From NCBI RefSeq assembly GCF_000027145.1, contig NC_013891.1:1-64000 (forward strand): 64,000 nucleotides of DNA, written 5' to 3'. Below the pieces are notes generated by a model. The model worked only from the letters and a program-made list of their open reading frames with translations, made no database searches and was not told the DNA's origin. The position numbers and the translations under genes are program-made. This stretch comes from Listeria seeligeri serovar 1/2b str. SLCC3954. Its GTDB lineage: Bacteria; Bacillota; Bacilli; Lactobacillales; Listeriaceae. This document shows, piece after piece, positions 49,664-59,000 of the stretch. The first letter of the stretch is position 1. Each line of letters begins with the position of its first letter.

Positions 49664-50887
49664 ATGAATAAAACAACTGAAATGGATGGAACGACATACG
49701 ATTTTACTTATGATGATTTAGTTTGGAGCGTTACTTTTCCTAAATCTAAAACACATGCAAAAGAGATTGCGCAACTAGAATTATTAGAAAAACCAGCTAA
49801 TCACTTTGTTCCTGCAAAGATTACGAGCGACAGCGACTCCTACACTATCTCCTATGACATCGACAAACATACATATGGATTTGAACAAGTTAGAAAAATG
49901 GAGCGGGAAGATAAATTACGTGCGCTCAGAAATATTGCGGATTTAAGCGACATGCTGAATACACGATACACATTTTTCTTGCATCCTGACAACTTGATTT
50001 TTGATATAAATTTAGTTCCGAGTATTGTTCATCGCGGAATTAAAAATATTTTGCCACCCTATGAACTGAGTGAAGCGACTTTTTTCAAACAATATCAATG
50101 TTTTGTGATTGCGATGTTTTCGAAAAAATATTCATTTGATAATTTGTACAATGGTTCGCTCGCTAGTGCAAGAGGAACACAATTTGAGAAAAGTATTTTG
50201 GATGCAAAAACGATTCAAGATATTGCAGATATTTTAGAAGAAGCTTATGTAAAAGAAAATACAGCAGTTCATAAAAACATCTCGCGCGTGCCGAAGAAAA
50301 AATATCGGACGTTTAGAGGCTTGGCAGTTGGATTTATTATTGTAGCTGTTTTACTTGCGGTTCCTGTGAGTTACTTCGCTTTTGTCAAAGTACCGCTACA
50401 GAACGATTTACTAACAGCCAACGAGAATTTCCTTAAAACAGACTACGACAAAGTAATTACTGGTTTAGAAGATATTGATCCGGAAAAAATGCCGCAATCA
50501 GTGCAATATGAACTAGCTTATTCTTATGTTGATGGCGAAAAAATGAGTGACAAAAAGAAAGAAAATATTATGCGCACGATTAGTTTGAAATCTGATCCGC
50601 AAAACCTACTTTATTGGATTTATAACGGACGTGGAGAATTTGATAAATCACTGGATATCGCGAAACTTTTGGATGATCCATCACTTGCGATGTACAGCTT
50701 AACGAAACAAATCGAACAAGTACAAAATGATACAACTTTAAGTGGCGATGAAAAAGTTGAGAAATTAAAAACGCTGGAAGAAAGCTTGAAAGAGTATGAT
50801 GACAAACTGAATGAACAAGCAGCAGAAACGGAAGATGAAGCAGCGACACAAACAGAAGATGAATCCACAAATACAGAAGCAAAATAA
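49664..50887 (+). CDS. essB: T7SS membrane protein EssB
   Basis: A 407-aa core component with an N-terminal cytoplasmic pseudokinase-like domain (about residues 1-210), one transmembrane helix (about 221-243: VGFIIVAVLLAVPVSYFAF) and an extracellular helical domain with an acidic C-terminal tail. ATG 49664 is preferred because AAAGGAGA is 9 nt before it; ATG 49655 abuts the site. It forms the channel complex with EssC. Confidence 0.94.
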   Translation: MNKTTEMDGTTYDFTYDDLVWSVTFPKSKTHAKEIAQLELLEKPANHFVPAKITSDSDSYTISYDIDKHTYGFEQVRKMEREDKLRALRNIADLSDMLNTRYTFFLHPDNLIFDINLVPSIVHRGIKNILPPYELSEATFFKQYQCFVIAMFSKKYSFDNLYNGSLASARGTQFEKSILDAKTIQDIADILEEAYVKENTAVHKNISRVPKKKYRTFRGLAVGFIIVAVLLAVPVSYFAFVKVPLQNDLLTANENFLKTDYDKVITGLEDIDPEKMPQSVQYELAYSYVDGEKMSDKKKENIMRTISLKSDPQNLLYWIYNGRGEFDKSLDIAKLLDDPSLAMYSLTKQIEQVQNDTTLSGDEKVEKLKTLEESLKEYDDKLNEQAAETEDEAATQTEDESTNTEAK

Positions 50888-50900
50888 GGGAGAGTCAACC

Positions 50901-53900
50901 ATGAATAGAGAGGCTTTATTAATTGTTAGTAACGGGCAACAATGCCATAAACACCATTTGTCTCCTGAAAGAGTTGTGACAATTGGAAATACCACCCAAC
51001 ATGAAATTACTTATCCGGAAATTGCGGAATCAATTGAAGTGAAATACGGGGAAGACTCATGGAATGCTGGGGCTACAGCGCTTAAAGTGAATGAAGCGGT
51101 AAACATTGAAAAGTTAGCGTTTTATTTGTGCCAAGATTTGCGTACTCAAGTTTATGATGTAGTAACGAATCTTTCTGTCGCTTTTGGGGCGGGAACAGAA
51201 AATGAAGTCACTATCGACGAAACAAAATCAGATTTTTTACTTTTACGTGATGTGAAGTCAGATCTGTTTGAACTACAAGTCTTGAACGGAGAAATTTATC
51301 ATAATTTTTCTTTAGTGACGGGGATTTGCAAGTTAGAACCAGGTGACCAGCTTTATACGGACGGTGTGACGATTACAATCGGAAAAGAAGATATCAGTGT
51401 GCTAGCTGCGAAAGAACGCGTGACGAGCAAATTAGCACCTTTATTTGCAGCGGATAATTCGTTTGGGGAAGACTATCCAGATTATCACCGTTCACCGCGA
51501 ATTATTTACCGTGCTCCTGAAGAAAAAATCAGCATGGCAAAACCTTCGAGCAAGCCTTCAAAACCGACTGATGGACTGCTTAAAATCATTTTACCACCGC
51601 TAGTTATGGTTGCGATTACGGTCGTGATTTCGATTTTCCAACCGCGTGGACTTTATATCATTATGACGATTGCTATGACGGCGATGACGATTACGATGGC
51701 GATTGTTAACTACATAAAATCGCGCAAAAAATATAAAGAAGACTCGAAACAACGATTAGAAAGCTACGATCTTTATTTAAAACGAAAAACGAAGGAACTG
51801 CATGAAACAAGCGAAAAACAACGCCATGCACTCACTTACCATTATCCAGACGTAACAGAACTGGAAAAAATGGCGCTACGAGTTGATTCGCGTATTTATG
51901 AAAAAACCATGTTCCATCATGATTTTCTGACTTTCCGTGTTGGTTGTGGCGATGAATCTAGTAGCTTTTCGGTGGAATTTCAACAAGAAGAATTTACCCA
52001 AGAAAAAGATGAACTTATTGAAGAAGCTGTGAAAATTAAAGGACAATATTTATCCATTAATCAAGTTCCTGTGGCGACAGATTTGATGCATGGCCCGGTC
52101 GGCTATATTGGACCGCGCCGCCTAGTGCTTGAACAACTGCAAATGCTAGTGATGCAGACTACGCTTTTCCATAGTTATTATGATTTGCAATTTATCACGA
52201 TTTTCCCAGAAGAAGAAAAAGCAGATTGGGACTGGATGCGTTGGTTGCCGCATGCGAATATGCGTGATGTGAATGTTCGCGGCTTTGTTTATCATGAACG
52301 TTCCCGTGACCAAGTGCTGAATTCACTTTACCAAATTTTGAAAGAGCGTAAACAAGCGCTAACCGAGCAATCAAGTAAACAAGAACAATTGTATTTCAGC
52401 CCGCATTATGTGGTGTTAATTACCGATGAAAAATTAGTGCTGGATCACACGGTTATGGAATTTTTCAATGAAGACCCAAGCGAACTAGGCGTTTCGTTAG
52501 TTTTCGTACAAGATGTAATGGAAAGCTTGCCAGAACACGTGAAAACAGTCGTGGATATTCGCGATGCCAAAAGCGGAAATATTATTTTGGAGCAAGGCGA
52601 TTTAGTCAACCGGGCATTCGTACCGGACCATTTGCCAGCTGATTTTGATAAAGAAGTAATTAGCCGGGCTCTTGCGCCGTTGAACCATTTACAAAACTTA
52701 AAAAACTCGATTCCAGAAGCTGTTACTTTCCTTGAAATGTATGGGGTTGAGCGCGTGGAGGAATTAAATATCGCTGGACGTTGGGCGAAAAATGAAACCT
52801 ATAAGAGCCTTGCTGTACCACTTGGACTTCGCGGAAAAGACGATATCGTGCAGCTTAATTTGCATGAAAAAGCACACGGACCGCATGGCTTGGTTGCTGG
52901 GACGACTGGTTCTGGTAAATCAGAAATTATTCAGTCGTACATTATCTCCCTGGGCGTCAATTTCCACCCGTATGAAGTTGCATTCCTACTAATTGACTAC
53001 AAAGGTGGCGGAATGGCGAACTTATTTAAAAATATGCCCCATTTACTTGGAACGATTACTAACTTGGACGGCGCGCAGTCGATGCGTGCGCTTGCTTCCA
53101 TCAAAGCCGAATTGCAGAAAAGGCAGCGGTTATTTGGGGAGCATGACGTGAACCATATCAATCAATACCAAAAACTCTTCAAACAAGGCAAAGCGACCGA
53201 ACCAATGCCGCATTTATTCCTTATTTCCGATGAGTTTGCCGAATTAAAATCCGAACAACCAGAATTCATGAAAGAACTCGTTTCGACCGCGCGTATTGGT
53301 CGTTCGCTTGGAATACATTTAATCTTAGCGACCCAAAAACCAAGCGGCGTCGTGGATGACCAAATCTGGTCCAACTCGAAATTCAAACTAGCGCTTAAAG
53401 TACAAAATGCGAGCGATTCGAACGAAATTTTGAAAACACCAGACGCGGCGGAGATCACGTTGCCAGGTCGTTCGTATTTGCAAGTTGGTAATAACGAGAT
53501 TTATGAGTTATTCCAAAGTGCGTGGAGCGGCGCGGATTATGTACCGGATAAAGAAAGTACGGATAATATTGATACAACCATTTATGCGATTAATGATTTA
53601 GGTCAGTACGATATTTTGACTGAAGATTTAAGTGGCTTGGACAAGAAAGATGATTTGACAAAACTGCCGAGTGAGCTGGATGCGGTGATTGATCATATTC
53701 ATGCGTATACAGAGGCTGCGGGGATTGAGGCACTGCCGAGACCTTGGTTGCCGCCGCTACCAGAACAAATTTTTGCAGAAGATTTACACCCAGTTAATTT
53801 TGAAGAAGCATGGAAAGAACCGAAAAAACCATTACAAGCAACGATAGGATTGCTCGATCAACCGGAACTACAAGAGCAAGTGCCATTAACACTTGATTTG

Positions 53901-55403
53901 ACGAAAGATGGGCATGTTGCTGTATTTTCGAGTCCAGGATATGGAAAATCAACCTTTTTACAAACTGTTACGATGGATTTAGCAAGAAAACATAACCCTA
54001 ATCACCTACAGATATATTTGTTGGATTTTGGAACTAATGGGATCCTGCCGCTAGCAAAGTTACCTCATACAGTTGATTTCTTAGATATTGATAATGAAGA
54101 AAAGCTTAGAAAGTTTACTAAGAGAATGAATGAACTAATTTCTGATAGAAAGAAACTTTTGAGTAAGAATGCAGTAGCAAATCTTAGTCAGTTTGAGGAA
54201 TTAACAAAGGAAGTTTTACCTGAGATACTTATCTTAATTGATAATTATGATTCGATACGTGAAACTGACTTCTCGTTTGGATTTGAAGCAACACTTACTC
54301 AGATAGCTCGGGAAGGTAATTCTGTAGGTATACACTTGGTAATAAGTGCTACTAGACAAAACTCAATGCGTCAAAATTTGTTGGCGAATCTTAAATTGCA
54401 ATTAGCTTTATATATGATAGAGGGAAATGAAGTAAAATCGATCGTAGGGCAAACAAAACTTACAATTACTGAAAATGCTGGTAGAGGTTTAGTTAAATTG
54501 GAAGACCCAACCCTATTTCAAGCTAGTTTTCCAACTAGAAGTAATGGAACTATGGAGCATTTAGAACATTTGGAGAAAGAGATGCTACAAATGAGTGAAT
54601 ATGGAACATACGAGATAACTTCTAAAATCCCTATGTTGCCAGATAAGATTAGTTTAGAAGAGTTTAGTAATAAAAAATCAGTACAAAACACATTGGAAAG
54701 TCATTTATTTGTTATTGGATTAGATGATGAAGAGGCTGAAAGCTTTGCTGTTAATAAAGTGAACCAGCTACCATTGTTGGTAACTGGGGAGAATAATTTT
54801 GATATCAGTAATGTAATTAAGCAATTTATTGAATTAGAAAGCAAAGACCTTCTGGCAAAAGAAATTATAGTTATTGATAACATGAAGTATGATTTTTCAA
54901 AGTATCAAAATGATATGTATATTTACGGAAATAATAAAACTTTCATGGAAACTATTATCCAGAACAGTATGGCTGAATATGAAGAACGTAGACAAGCTCT
55001 AACACGATTGAGAGAAAAAAATCGAACTCGTGTGGAGATAGAAGAACACCTGGCCAATATGCCGGAGATATTAATTTTTATAACGAATCTTAGTTCATTG
55101 ACAGATTCAGTTGAAGTAAAAGATTTAGATGTGTTAGAGAAAATGCTTGTAGATTCGGCATTATATAAAATTTTCTTTATTATTGGTGCTGATTTGGGAA
55201 GCCTTTCAGGATATGACAGTATATCTAAAACCGTAAAAGCGATGAAAAATGTCCTTTTATTTACTGATGTGAAGCAACAATCTGTTATTAACGTTGTCAG
55301 TAAACCCGGGGCAATTAAGCCATTGAAACCATTTGAAGCCTATTATATTGACAATAAAATATACTCAAAAGTAAAAGTTTCTTATGTAAATGAGGAGGAA
55401 TAA
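50901..55403 (+). CDS. essC: T7SS ATPase EssC
   Basis: The 1,500-aa motor of the T7SS. Two FHA-like domains cover about residues 1-190, and two membrane helices lie at about 226-273. FtsK/SpoIIIE domain 1 has Walker A GTTGSGKS at 667-674 and LLIDYKGGG, and domain 2 has PGYGKST with Lys1016. A third, degenerate ATPase domain is at about 1250-1500. From codon 1014 onward the DNA becomes more AT-rich and differs from the copy at 61 kb, the mark of a variable C-terminal specificity module. ATG 50901 follows AAGGGAGAG. The effector genes follow directly, 2 nt away. A long in-frame extension upstream to 50811 lies in essB and is rejected. Confidence 0.96.
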   Translation: MNREALLIVSNGQQCHKHHLSPERVVTIGNTTQHEITYPEIAESIEVKYGEDSWNAGATALKVNEAVNIEKLAFYLCQDLRTQVYDVVTNLSVAFGAGTENEVTIDETKSDFLLLRDVKSDLFELQVLNGEIYHNFSLVTGICKLEPGDQLYTDGVTITIGKEDISVLAAKERVTSKLAPLFAADNSFGEDYPDYHRSPRIIYRAPEEKISMAKPSSKPSKPTDGLLKIILPPLVMVAITVVISIFQPRGLYIIMTIAMTAMTITMAIVNYIKSRKKYKEDSKQRLESYDLYLKRKTKELHETSEKQRHALTYHYPDVTELEKMALRVDSRIYEKTMFHHDFLTFRVGCGDESSSFSVEFQQEEFTQEKDELIEEAVKIKGQYLSINQVPVATDLMHGPVGYIGPRRLVLEQLQMLVMQTTLFHSYYDLQFITIFPEEEKADWDWMRWLPHANMRDVNVRGFVYHERSRDQVLNSLYQILKERKQALTEQSSKQEQLYFSPHYVVLITDEKLVLDHTVMEFFNEDPSELGVSLVFVQDVMESLPEHVKTVVDIRDAKSGNIILEQGDLVNRAFVPDHLPADFDKEVISRALAPLNHLQNLKNSIPEAVTFLEMYGVERVEELNIAGRWAKNETYKSLAVPLGLRGKDDIVQLNLHEKAHGPHGLVAGTTGSGKSEIIQSYIISLGVNFHPYEVAFLLIDYKGGGMANLFKNMPHLLGTITNLDGAQSMRALASIKAELQKRQRLFGEHDVNHINQYQKLFKQGKATEPMPHLFLISDEFAELKSEQPEFMKELVSTARIGRSLGIHLILATQKPSGVVDDQIWSNSKFKLALKVQNASDSNEILKTPDAAEITLPGRSYLQVGNNEIYELFQSAWSGADYVPDKESTDNIDTTIYAINDLGQYDILTEDLSGLDKKDDLTKLPSELDAVIDHIHAYTEAAGIEALPRPWLPPLPEQIFAEDLHPVNFEEAWKEPKKPLQATIGLLDQPELQEQVPLTLDLTKDGHVAVFSSPGYGKSTFLQTVTMDLARKHNPNHLQIYLLDFGTNGILPLAKLPHTVDFLDIDNEEKLRKFTKRMNELISDRKKLLSKNAVANLSQFEELTKEVLPEILILIDNYDSIRETDFSFGFEATLTQIAREGNSVGIHLVISATRQNSMRQNLLANLKLQLALYMIEGNEVKSIVGQTKLTITENAGRGLVKLEDPTLFQASFPTRSNGTMEHLEHLEKEMLQMSEYGTYEITSKIPMLPDKISLEEFSNKKSVQNTLESHLFVIGLDDEEAESFAVNKVNQLPLLVTGENNFDISNVIKQFIELESKDLLAKEIIVIDNMKYDFSKYQNDMYIYGNNKTFMETIIQNSMAEYEERRQALTRLREKNRTRVEIEEHLANMPEILIFITNLSSLTDSVEVKDLDVLEKMLVDSALYKIFFIIGADLGSLSGYDSISKTVKAMKNVLLFTDVKQQSVINVVSKPGAIKPLKPFEAYYIDNKIYSKVKVSYVNEEE
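52788..53938 (+). repeat. 1,151-bp direct repeat, copy 1 (in essC)
   Basis: Colinear with 61004-62154 at a constant offset of 8,216 bp. By eye about six single-base differences and no gaps. It codes for EssC residues about 630-1012 (domain 1 and the start of the domain 2 P-loop). Confidence 0.95.
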
Positions 55404-55405
55404 AC

Positions 55406-56509
55406 ATGGTATTTAGTTTAAAGGCACGTATGGAGGAACAAGCGGGGCATCTTGATAAGACTTTTTCATTTTCTATAAGTTTGCCTTGTGGACACTCAAC
55501 GAATTGGTTACAAAAAGATGGGGAAGTTTTTGAGATAGGAAGGGCCACAAGTAAAATATTTGGTACGTATAAGAAAAAAGTTCTGGAAGATAAGGGGATT
55601 AAGGTTAATCTAGCGGTAGAAATGAATGCGACCATTTTTTGGGGAGAAGCATCAAAAAAAGACCTCGTTAGTATAATAAAGGTGTTAGCTGATGATAGTT
55701 TTGAAAACGAAAAATTTAATCAGGTCAAGAAACGAGCTATTAATGATTTAAAGCATAACTATCGGAATGAAGAATATAAAGCACTTTTTAAAAGTTATGA
55801 ATTAATCTTTTACAGCCAACAGTTTAATTTTCAAGAGTTTATTCTTTCTCATCGGAATTTAAAAATAGAGAGCTTAGAATTCATTCAGAAGAATATAGTG
55901 ACTAAAGAGAATGTCTATATGTTTATTGATGGAGAATTTGAAAAAGAAGCAATAGAAAGGATTTTGCCAAGAGCAATTAAAAATCAGTCCATGATTGTCT
56001 TTCCGACAATAAGTAAAAGCTTTAATTTTGATTATCGTGTCAGTCTTCGAGGAAATCTGAACGATGAGCATTTAGTTGTTAAATTTAATTCGCATATTTC
56101 AGATTCTATTAGTCGAGAAAAGGAATTCCTCATCCTAACTTTTTGGGGTCAACAGTACTTTGGAAGAAATTATTCCGTTTACAATCATTTTTCCAATAAA
56201 GCTATTTGTGGTATCAGGAAAAAAGGTTTACCAATGGATATAGAGCATTTAATGATATCAGAAAATGTTTTTGATGAAATAAAAAAAATAATTATTTCAT
56301 CATTTGAGAAATTGGCTAATACAAATGATGGGGAATTTGCTATCTTGAAAGGCAAATTACGGATGGATAGCCTTGATTGGAACAAGTTACAACAAGAATT
56401 AGAAAAAATAAATCTGCAAGATGTATTAGCCTATTTAGATAAAGAAAAACGTACGATACAGTATGGTCAAATAACTTTTAGTGGGGAGTTAAATTATTAT
56501 GGCAGATAA
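55406..56509 (+). CDS. M16-peptidase-like protein lacking the zinc motif, T7SS module
   Basis: A 367-aa cytoplasmic-looking protein (no signal, no membrane helix) that starts 2 nt after essC with GAGGAGGAA upstream. The pattern NATIFWGEASKKDLVSIIKVLAD, then an EKxxV-like NQVKKRAINDLKHNYRNEEY and LIFYSQQFNFQEF, then VTKENVYMFIDGEFE, is that of an M16B/insulinase-like half. The zinc motif HxxEH (or HxxDH) is absent, so it is probably a non-catalytic member. Its place between the variable EssC tail and the effector genes suggests an accessory or chaperone role for effector delivery. Fold call is by pattern and not certain. Confidence 0.6.
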   Translation: MVFSLKARMEEQAGHLDKTFSFSISLPCGHSTNWLQKDGEVFEIGRATSKIFGTYKKKVLEDKGIKVNLAVEMNATIFWGEASKKDLVSIIKVLADDSFENEKFNQVKKRAINDLKHNYRNEEYKALFKSYELIFYSQQFNFQEFILSHRNLKIESLEFIQKNIVTKENVYMFIDGEFEKEAIERILPRAIKNQSMIVFPTISKSFNFDYRVSLRGNLNDEHLVVKFNSHISDSISREKEFLILTFWGQQYFGRNYSVYNHFSNKAICGIRKKGLPMDIEHLMISENVFDEIKKIIISSFEKLANTNDGEFAILKGKLRMDSLDWNKLQQELEKINLQDVLAYLDKEKRTIQYGQITFSGELNYYGR

Positions 56510-56780
56510 AATAATTGTTCATCCAGCTGAATTGCAAGAGGAAGTAGATTTGTTTTTGGCAACAACGGGTGACGTAGGCGATGTGTCAAATGAGAAGTTG
56601 AAGAGTTTAAAGGAAAAGATGATTTTAGATACTATAGATACTCTCCAAGAGGTAGTAGATAATTTCATCAAATGTATTGAGGCTTATGTTGAATTGTCGA
56701 AAAAAGATGCAAAAGAAATAGAGAAGCTAAAAGAGGCCTGGATAGAAGGCGATAAGGAGCTATCCAAAAATTTTAAATAA
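56499..56780 (+). CDS. Small WXG-like helical T7SS protein (DUF3130/TIGR04197-like)
   Basis: A 93-aa helical protein that overlaps the previous gene by 11 nt. It has no classic WxG, but its C-terminal end AWIEGDKELSKNF has an aromatic-xxx-D motif (W-I-E-G-D) like the export signals of small LXG-partner (Lap-type) proteins. It directly precedes the LXG gene, the usual place of such a partner, and probably binds the LXG domain to form the export complex (inference). Confidence 0.7.
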   Translation: MADKIIVHPAELQEEVDLFLATTGDVGDVSNEKLKSLKEKMILDTIDTLQEVVDNFIKCIEAYVELSKKDAKEIEKLKEAWIEGDKELSKNFK

Positions 56781-56796
56781 CGGGAGATGAGATGAA

Positions 56797-58065
56797 ATGC
56801 CGAGACTAGTCATTGAAGAGATGAAGGAAATCAAGGATAATATATCTACATATAATGATGACTTATCAGATGCAGTTTATGAGCACTATAAAAATATCGT
56901 TGTTCTTTCTGAAACTATCAATATTAAAGGTGCAGCTGCAGATACAATGAAAAAATATATGGCAACTGTACAAAGTAATATTGCTGAAAAAATCATTAAT
57001 GTTTCTGCCGAATTATTGACTGCTGTGGGAACTGTCAAAGAAGATTTTGAGTCCTTTGAAGGGGACAAAAAGGGTATTGTTGGTGATAGTACGATAAAAG
57101 ATATCAAAAAACAAACAGAGGATTATAAGAAAACGTTTGAAGATGCGACGGATGGTGATAAAAAACTATTAGAAGAAGCAGCTGAATTCATTGCGACAAC
57201 AAAATTAAATACAGAAACTGTAATAGATACATTTGGTAGTTCCGCAACAAAATTACAACAGTACAAAGATGAATTAGATGAACATGACGCAGCTAGTTTA
57301 AATCAACTGACTGATGTGAAGGAACGGGTTGATTCTTTAGCTAAGCAAATTGAGGAGGTATGTAATAATTATCGGGATGCAAAAGGTATTATCCCAAGTA
57401 AAGTAGATAGCCTTACAAAAGAGCCTTGGTATTCTAATGAAATGAAAGGTGCTTTTAACAATATGGCGGAAGAAGATCCTTTTTATTATGGCGCAGGAGA
57501 TGCAAGTCTTTACGAGGGGCAATGGGTAACAGGAACAAATGATGCATACGCACAAGCATATGCACGAGGTGTTGGAGCAACAGGTTCATTTAAGATGGAT
57601 AATGATAGTATTGAAACAAGTGGGGAATTTAGTGCTGCGAGTGGAAACGCTTCTGCGCAATATAAAGCTTTAAACGTTGGAGTGAATGCAACAGTATTAG
57701 GAGGAGAAGGTCACTTCAATTTGGATGATAAAGGTTTAGACGCGGGAGCTGAAGCGCATTTAGCTAGTGTAGACGGTTCTTTAACATTAGGCAATGCAGA
57801 CTATAACGGCTTTCTTAATGGGAATGCTTCTTTAGGAAATGCAGATGCTAATATAGCATTTAATCAAAATGAAATAGGTGCTGGCGCACATGCCTCTTGG
57901 GCAAGGGCAGAGGCAGAAGCAGGGGGAACGATTGGCGGGGTTGAAATCTCTGGGGGTCTGAGTGTCGGAGCACAAGTTGGGGGTGGATTTAGTATAAGTA
58001 CAACTGGGATAGAGATTGATGGAGCTTTGATTTTCGGCATTGAGCTCTCTATCAAATTCCCTTAA
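56797..58065 (+). CDS. LXG-domain T7SS effector with Gly/Ala-rich beta-repeat tail
   Basis: A 422-aa protein. Residues 1-205 are helical with the LXG-type motif near residues 43-45 (INIKGAAADTMKKYM). After a short Trp-containing linker (residues about 205-250) the C-terminal 170 residues are Gly/Ala/Asn-rich with alternating strands of a GxGAxGSFK.. / GVNATV.. / GAGAHAS.. type. No nuclease, NADase or lipid II phosphatase motif is visible, so the toxic activity, if any, is unknown; a membrane or pore-forming role is one option. GGGAGATGAG precedes the ATG. It is followed by a TTG-started coiled-coil gene. Confidence 0.8.
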   Translation: MPRLVIEEMKEIKDNISTYNDDLSDAVYEHYKNIVVLSETINIKGAAADTMKKYMATVQSNIAEKIINVSAELLTAVGTVKEDFESFEGDKKGIVGDSTIKDIKKQTEDYKKTFEDATDGDKKLLEEAAEFIATTKLNTETVIDTFGSSATKLQQYKDELDEHDAASLNQLTDVKERVDSLAKQIEEVCNNYRDAKGIIPSKVDSLTKEPWYSNEMKGAFNNMAEEDPFYYGAGDASLYEGQWVTGTNDAYAQAYARGVGATGSFKMDNDSIETSGEFSAASGNASAQYKALNVGVNATVLGGEGHFNLDDKGLDAGAEAHLASVDGSLTLGNADYNGFLNGNASLGNADANIAFNQNEIGAGAHASWARAEAEAGGTIGGVEISGGLSVGAQVGGGFSISTTGIEIDGALIFGIELSIKFP

Positions 58066-58104
58066 AGGAGATTTAAGAATATTTTAGTTATGGGGTGAAT
58101 TATT

Positions 58105-58521
58105 TTGGAGAAAGAGAACTTGATTAATAAGAAAAGTAAACAGCAAAAACAATTATCTTTAAAAGAGGCTGAGTTAGTTCAGTTAGATGATAAAATTAGC
58201 CAATTGAAAAAAATTAAGACAAAATTAGTTGATTTAAAAGAGGAAGTTAAGGATATTAAAAAAAATGTGAAGTCAATGGTGGATGATGAACATGATTACT
58301 GGAAAGGAGACTTAAAAGATAATTGGGAAGATAAAGTTAAAAATGACTTGATAGATGATGGGGTGAAAGCGTATATTGATAAGATAGATAATAATTTAGA
58401 CGAAGTGAACATAAAAATCATGGAGTTTGAAAATAAAAAATATAGCACAGAAGGTGTTATTGGCAGTTTGAAAAGTGGGATAAATTGGTTAGGAACACAG
58501 ATTGAGAATTTATTTAACTAA
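58105..58521 (+). CDS. Coiled-coil WxG-containing T7SS accessory protein (YwqI/DUF5082-like)
   Basis: A 138-aa, strongly charged coiled-coil protein. The start TTG 58105 follows GGGGTGAAT. A DYWKGDLKDNWEDK segment contains a W-x-G turn between two long helices, so it is shaped like a long WXG protein. A related gene begins the second module at 63589. Likely a secreted partner or chaperone. Confidence 0.65.
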   Translation: MEKENLINKKSKQQKQLSLKEAELVQLDDKISQLKKIKTKLVDLKEEVKDIKKNVKSMVDDEHDYWKGDLKDNWEDKVKNDLIDDGVKAYIDKIDNNLDEVNIKIMEFENKKYSTEGVIGSLKSGINWLGTQIENLFN

Positions 58522-58536
58522 ATTGGAGGAAATATG

Positions 58537-58971
58537 ATGGTAAAATTGGTTGTTCAAAAAAAGTATCAGCAGAAAATGACAGAAGATGCAAAAAAAGAAT
58601 TGGCAAGTGTACAAACATATTTTGATACAAATCCAATGGAATTGAAAAAAGATACAATTAATTGCTTGATTTTAGAGGGGAGAACTATTGAAATAAGAGA
58701 AAAAATGCATGTGGTTTTAGTACTAGTCAATCAATGTGAGTTTCCAGTAACGGCGATGAAATTTCAATTAAAAATAACATGTGAAAAGGAAGCTAATCTT
58801 CAATTTGCAGAGGCAACTATCTATTTGGATCACAATTATTTAGGAAAACTAAATAAAGGAGAGGGTATTATTTTTCATATTGAAATCCCGATAAATGGAA
58901 AACCTAGGCAGGCTATTTATAAAAATAGTGATTTAAAAGGAGAGTTAAAACAAGTCCAAGTAGGTTCATAA
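58537..58971 (+). CDS. SLAP-domain-like protein without signal peptide
   Basis: A 144-aa protein with a beta-sandwich pattern: MHVVLVLVNQCEFPVTAMKFQLKI, ATIYLDHNYLGKLNKGEGIIFHIEIP. It aligns by eye with the lipoprotein at 60312 (GVGLFVANNSGKDIDSF.. MLGTMKPNSIVPLKVLLP) and with SLAP domains in S-layer assembly-type proteins. No signal is visible, so it is probably cytoplasmic or T7SS-exported. ATG 58537 is better spaced from GGAGG than ATG 58534. Confidence 0.6.
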   Translation: MVKLVVQKKYQQKMTEDAKKELASVQTYFDTNPMELKKDTINCLILEGRTIEIREKMHVVLVLVNQCEFPVTAMKFQLKITCEKEANLQFAEATIYLDHNYLGKLNKGEGIIFHIEIPINGKPRQAIYKNSDLKGELKQVQVGS

Positions 58972-59000
58972 ATCATGTTAACTAGGAGTGAGTGTAAAAG

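Noticed and set aside
50811-50900. N-terminal extension of EssC from an upstream ATG in frame
   Set aside because: It lies inside essB in another frame, has a Lys/Gln-rich artefactual sequence, and the ATG at 50901 has a clear ribosome-binding site.
52792-52992. 66-aa ORF repeated at 61008-61208 with almost the same sequence
   Set aside because: It is the +1 shadow frame of essC inside the direct repeat; its duplication reflects the DNA repeat, not a separate gene.
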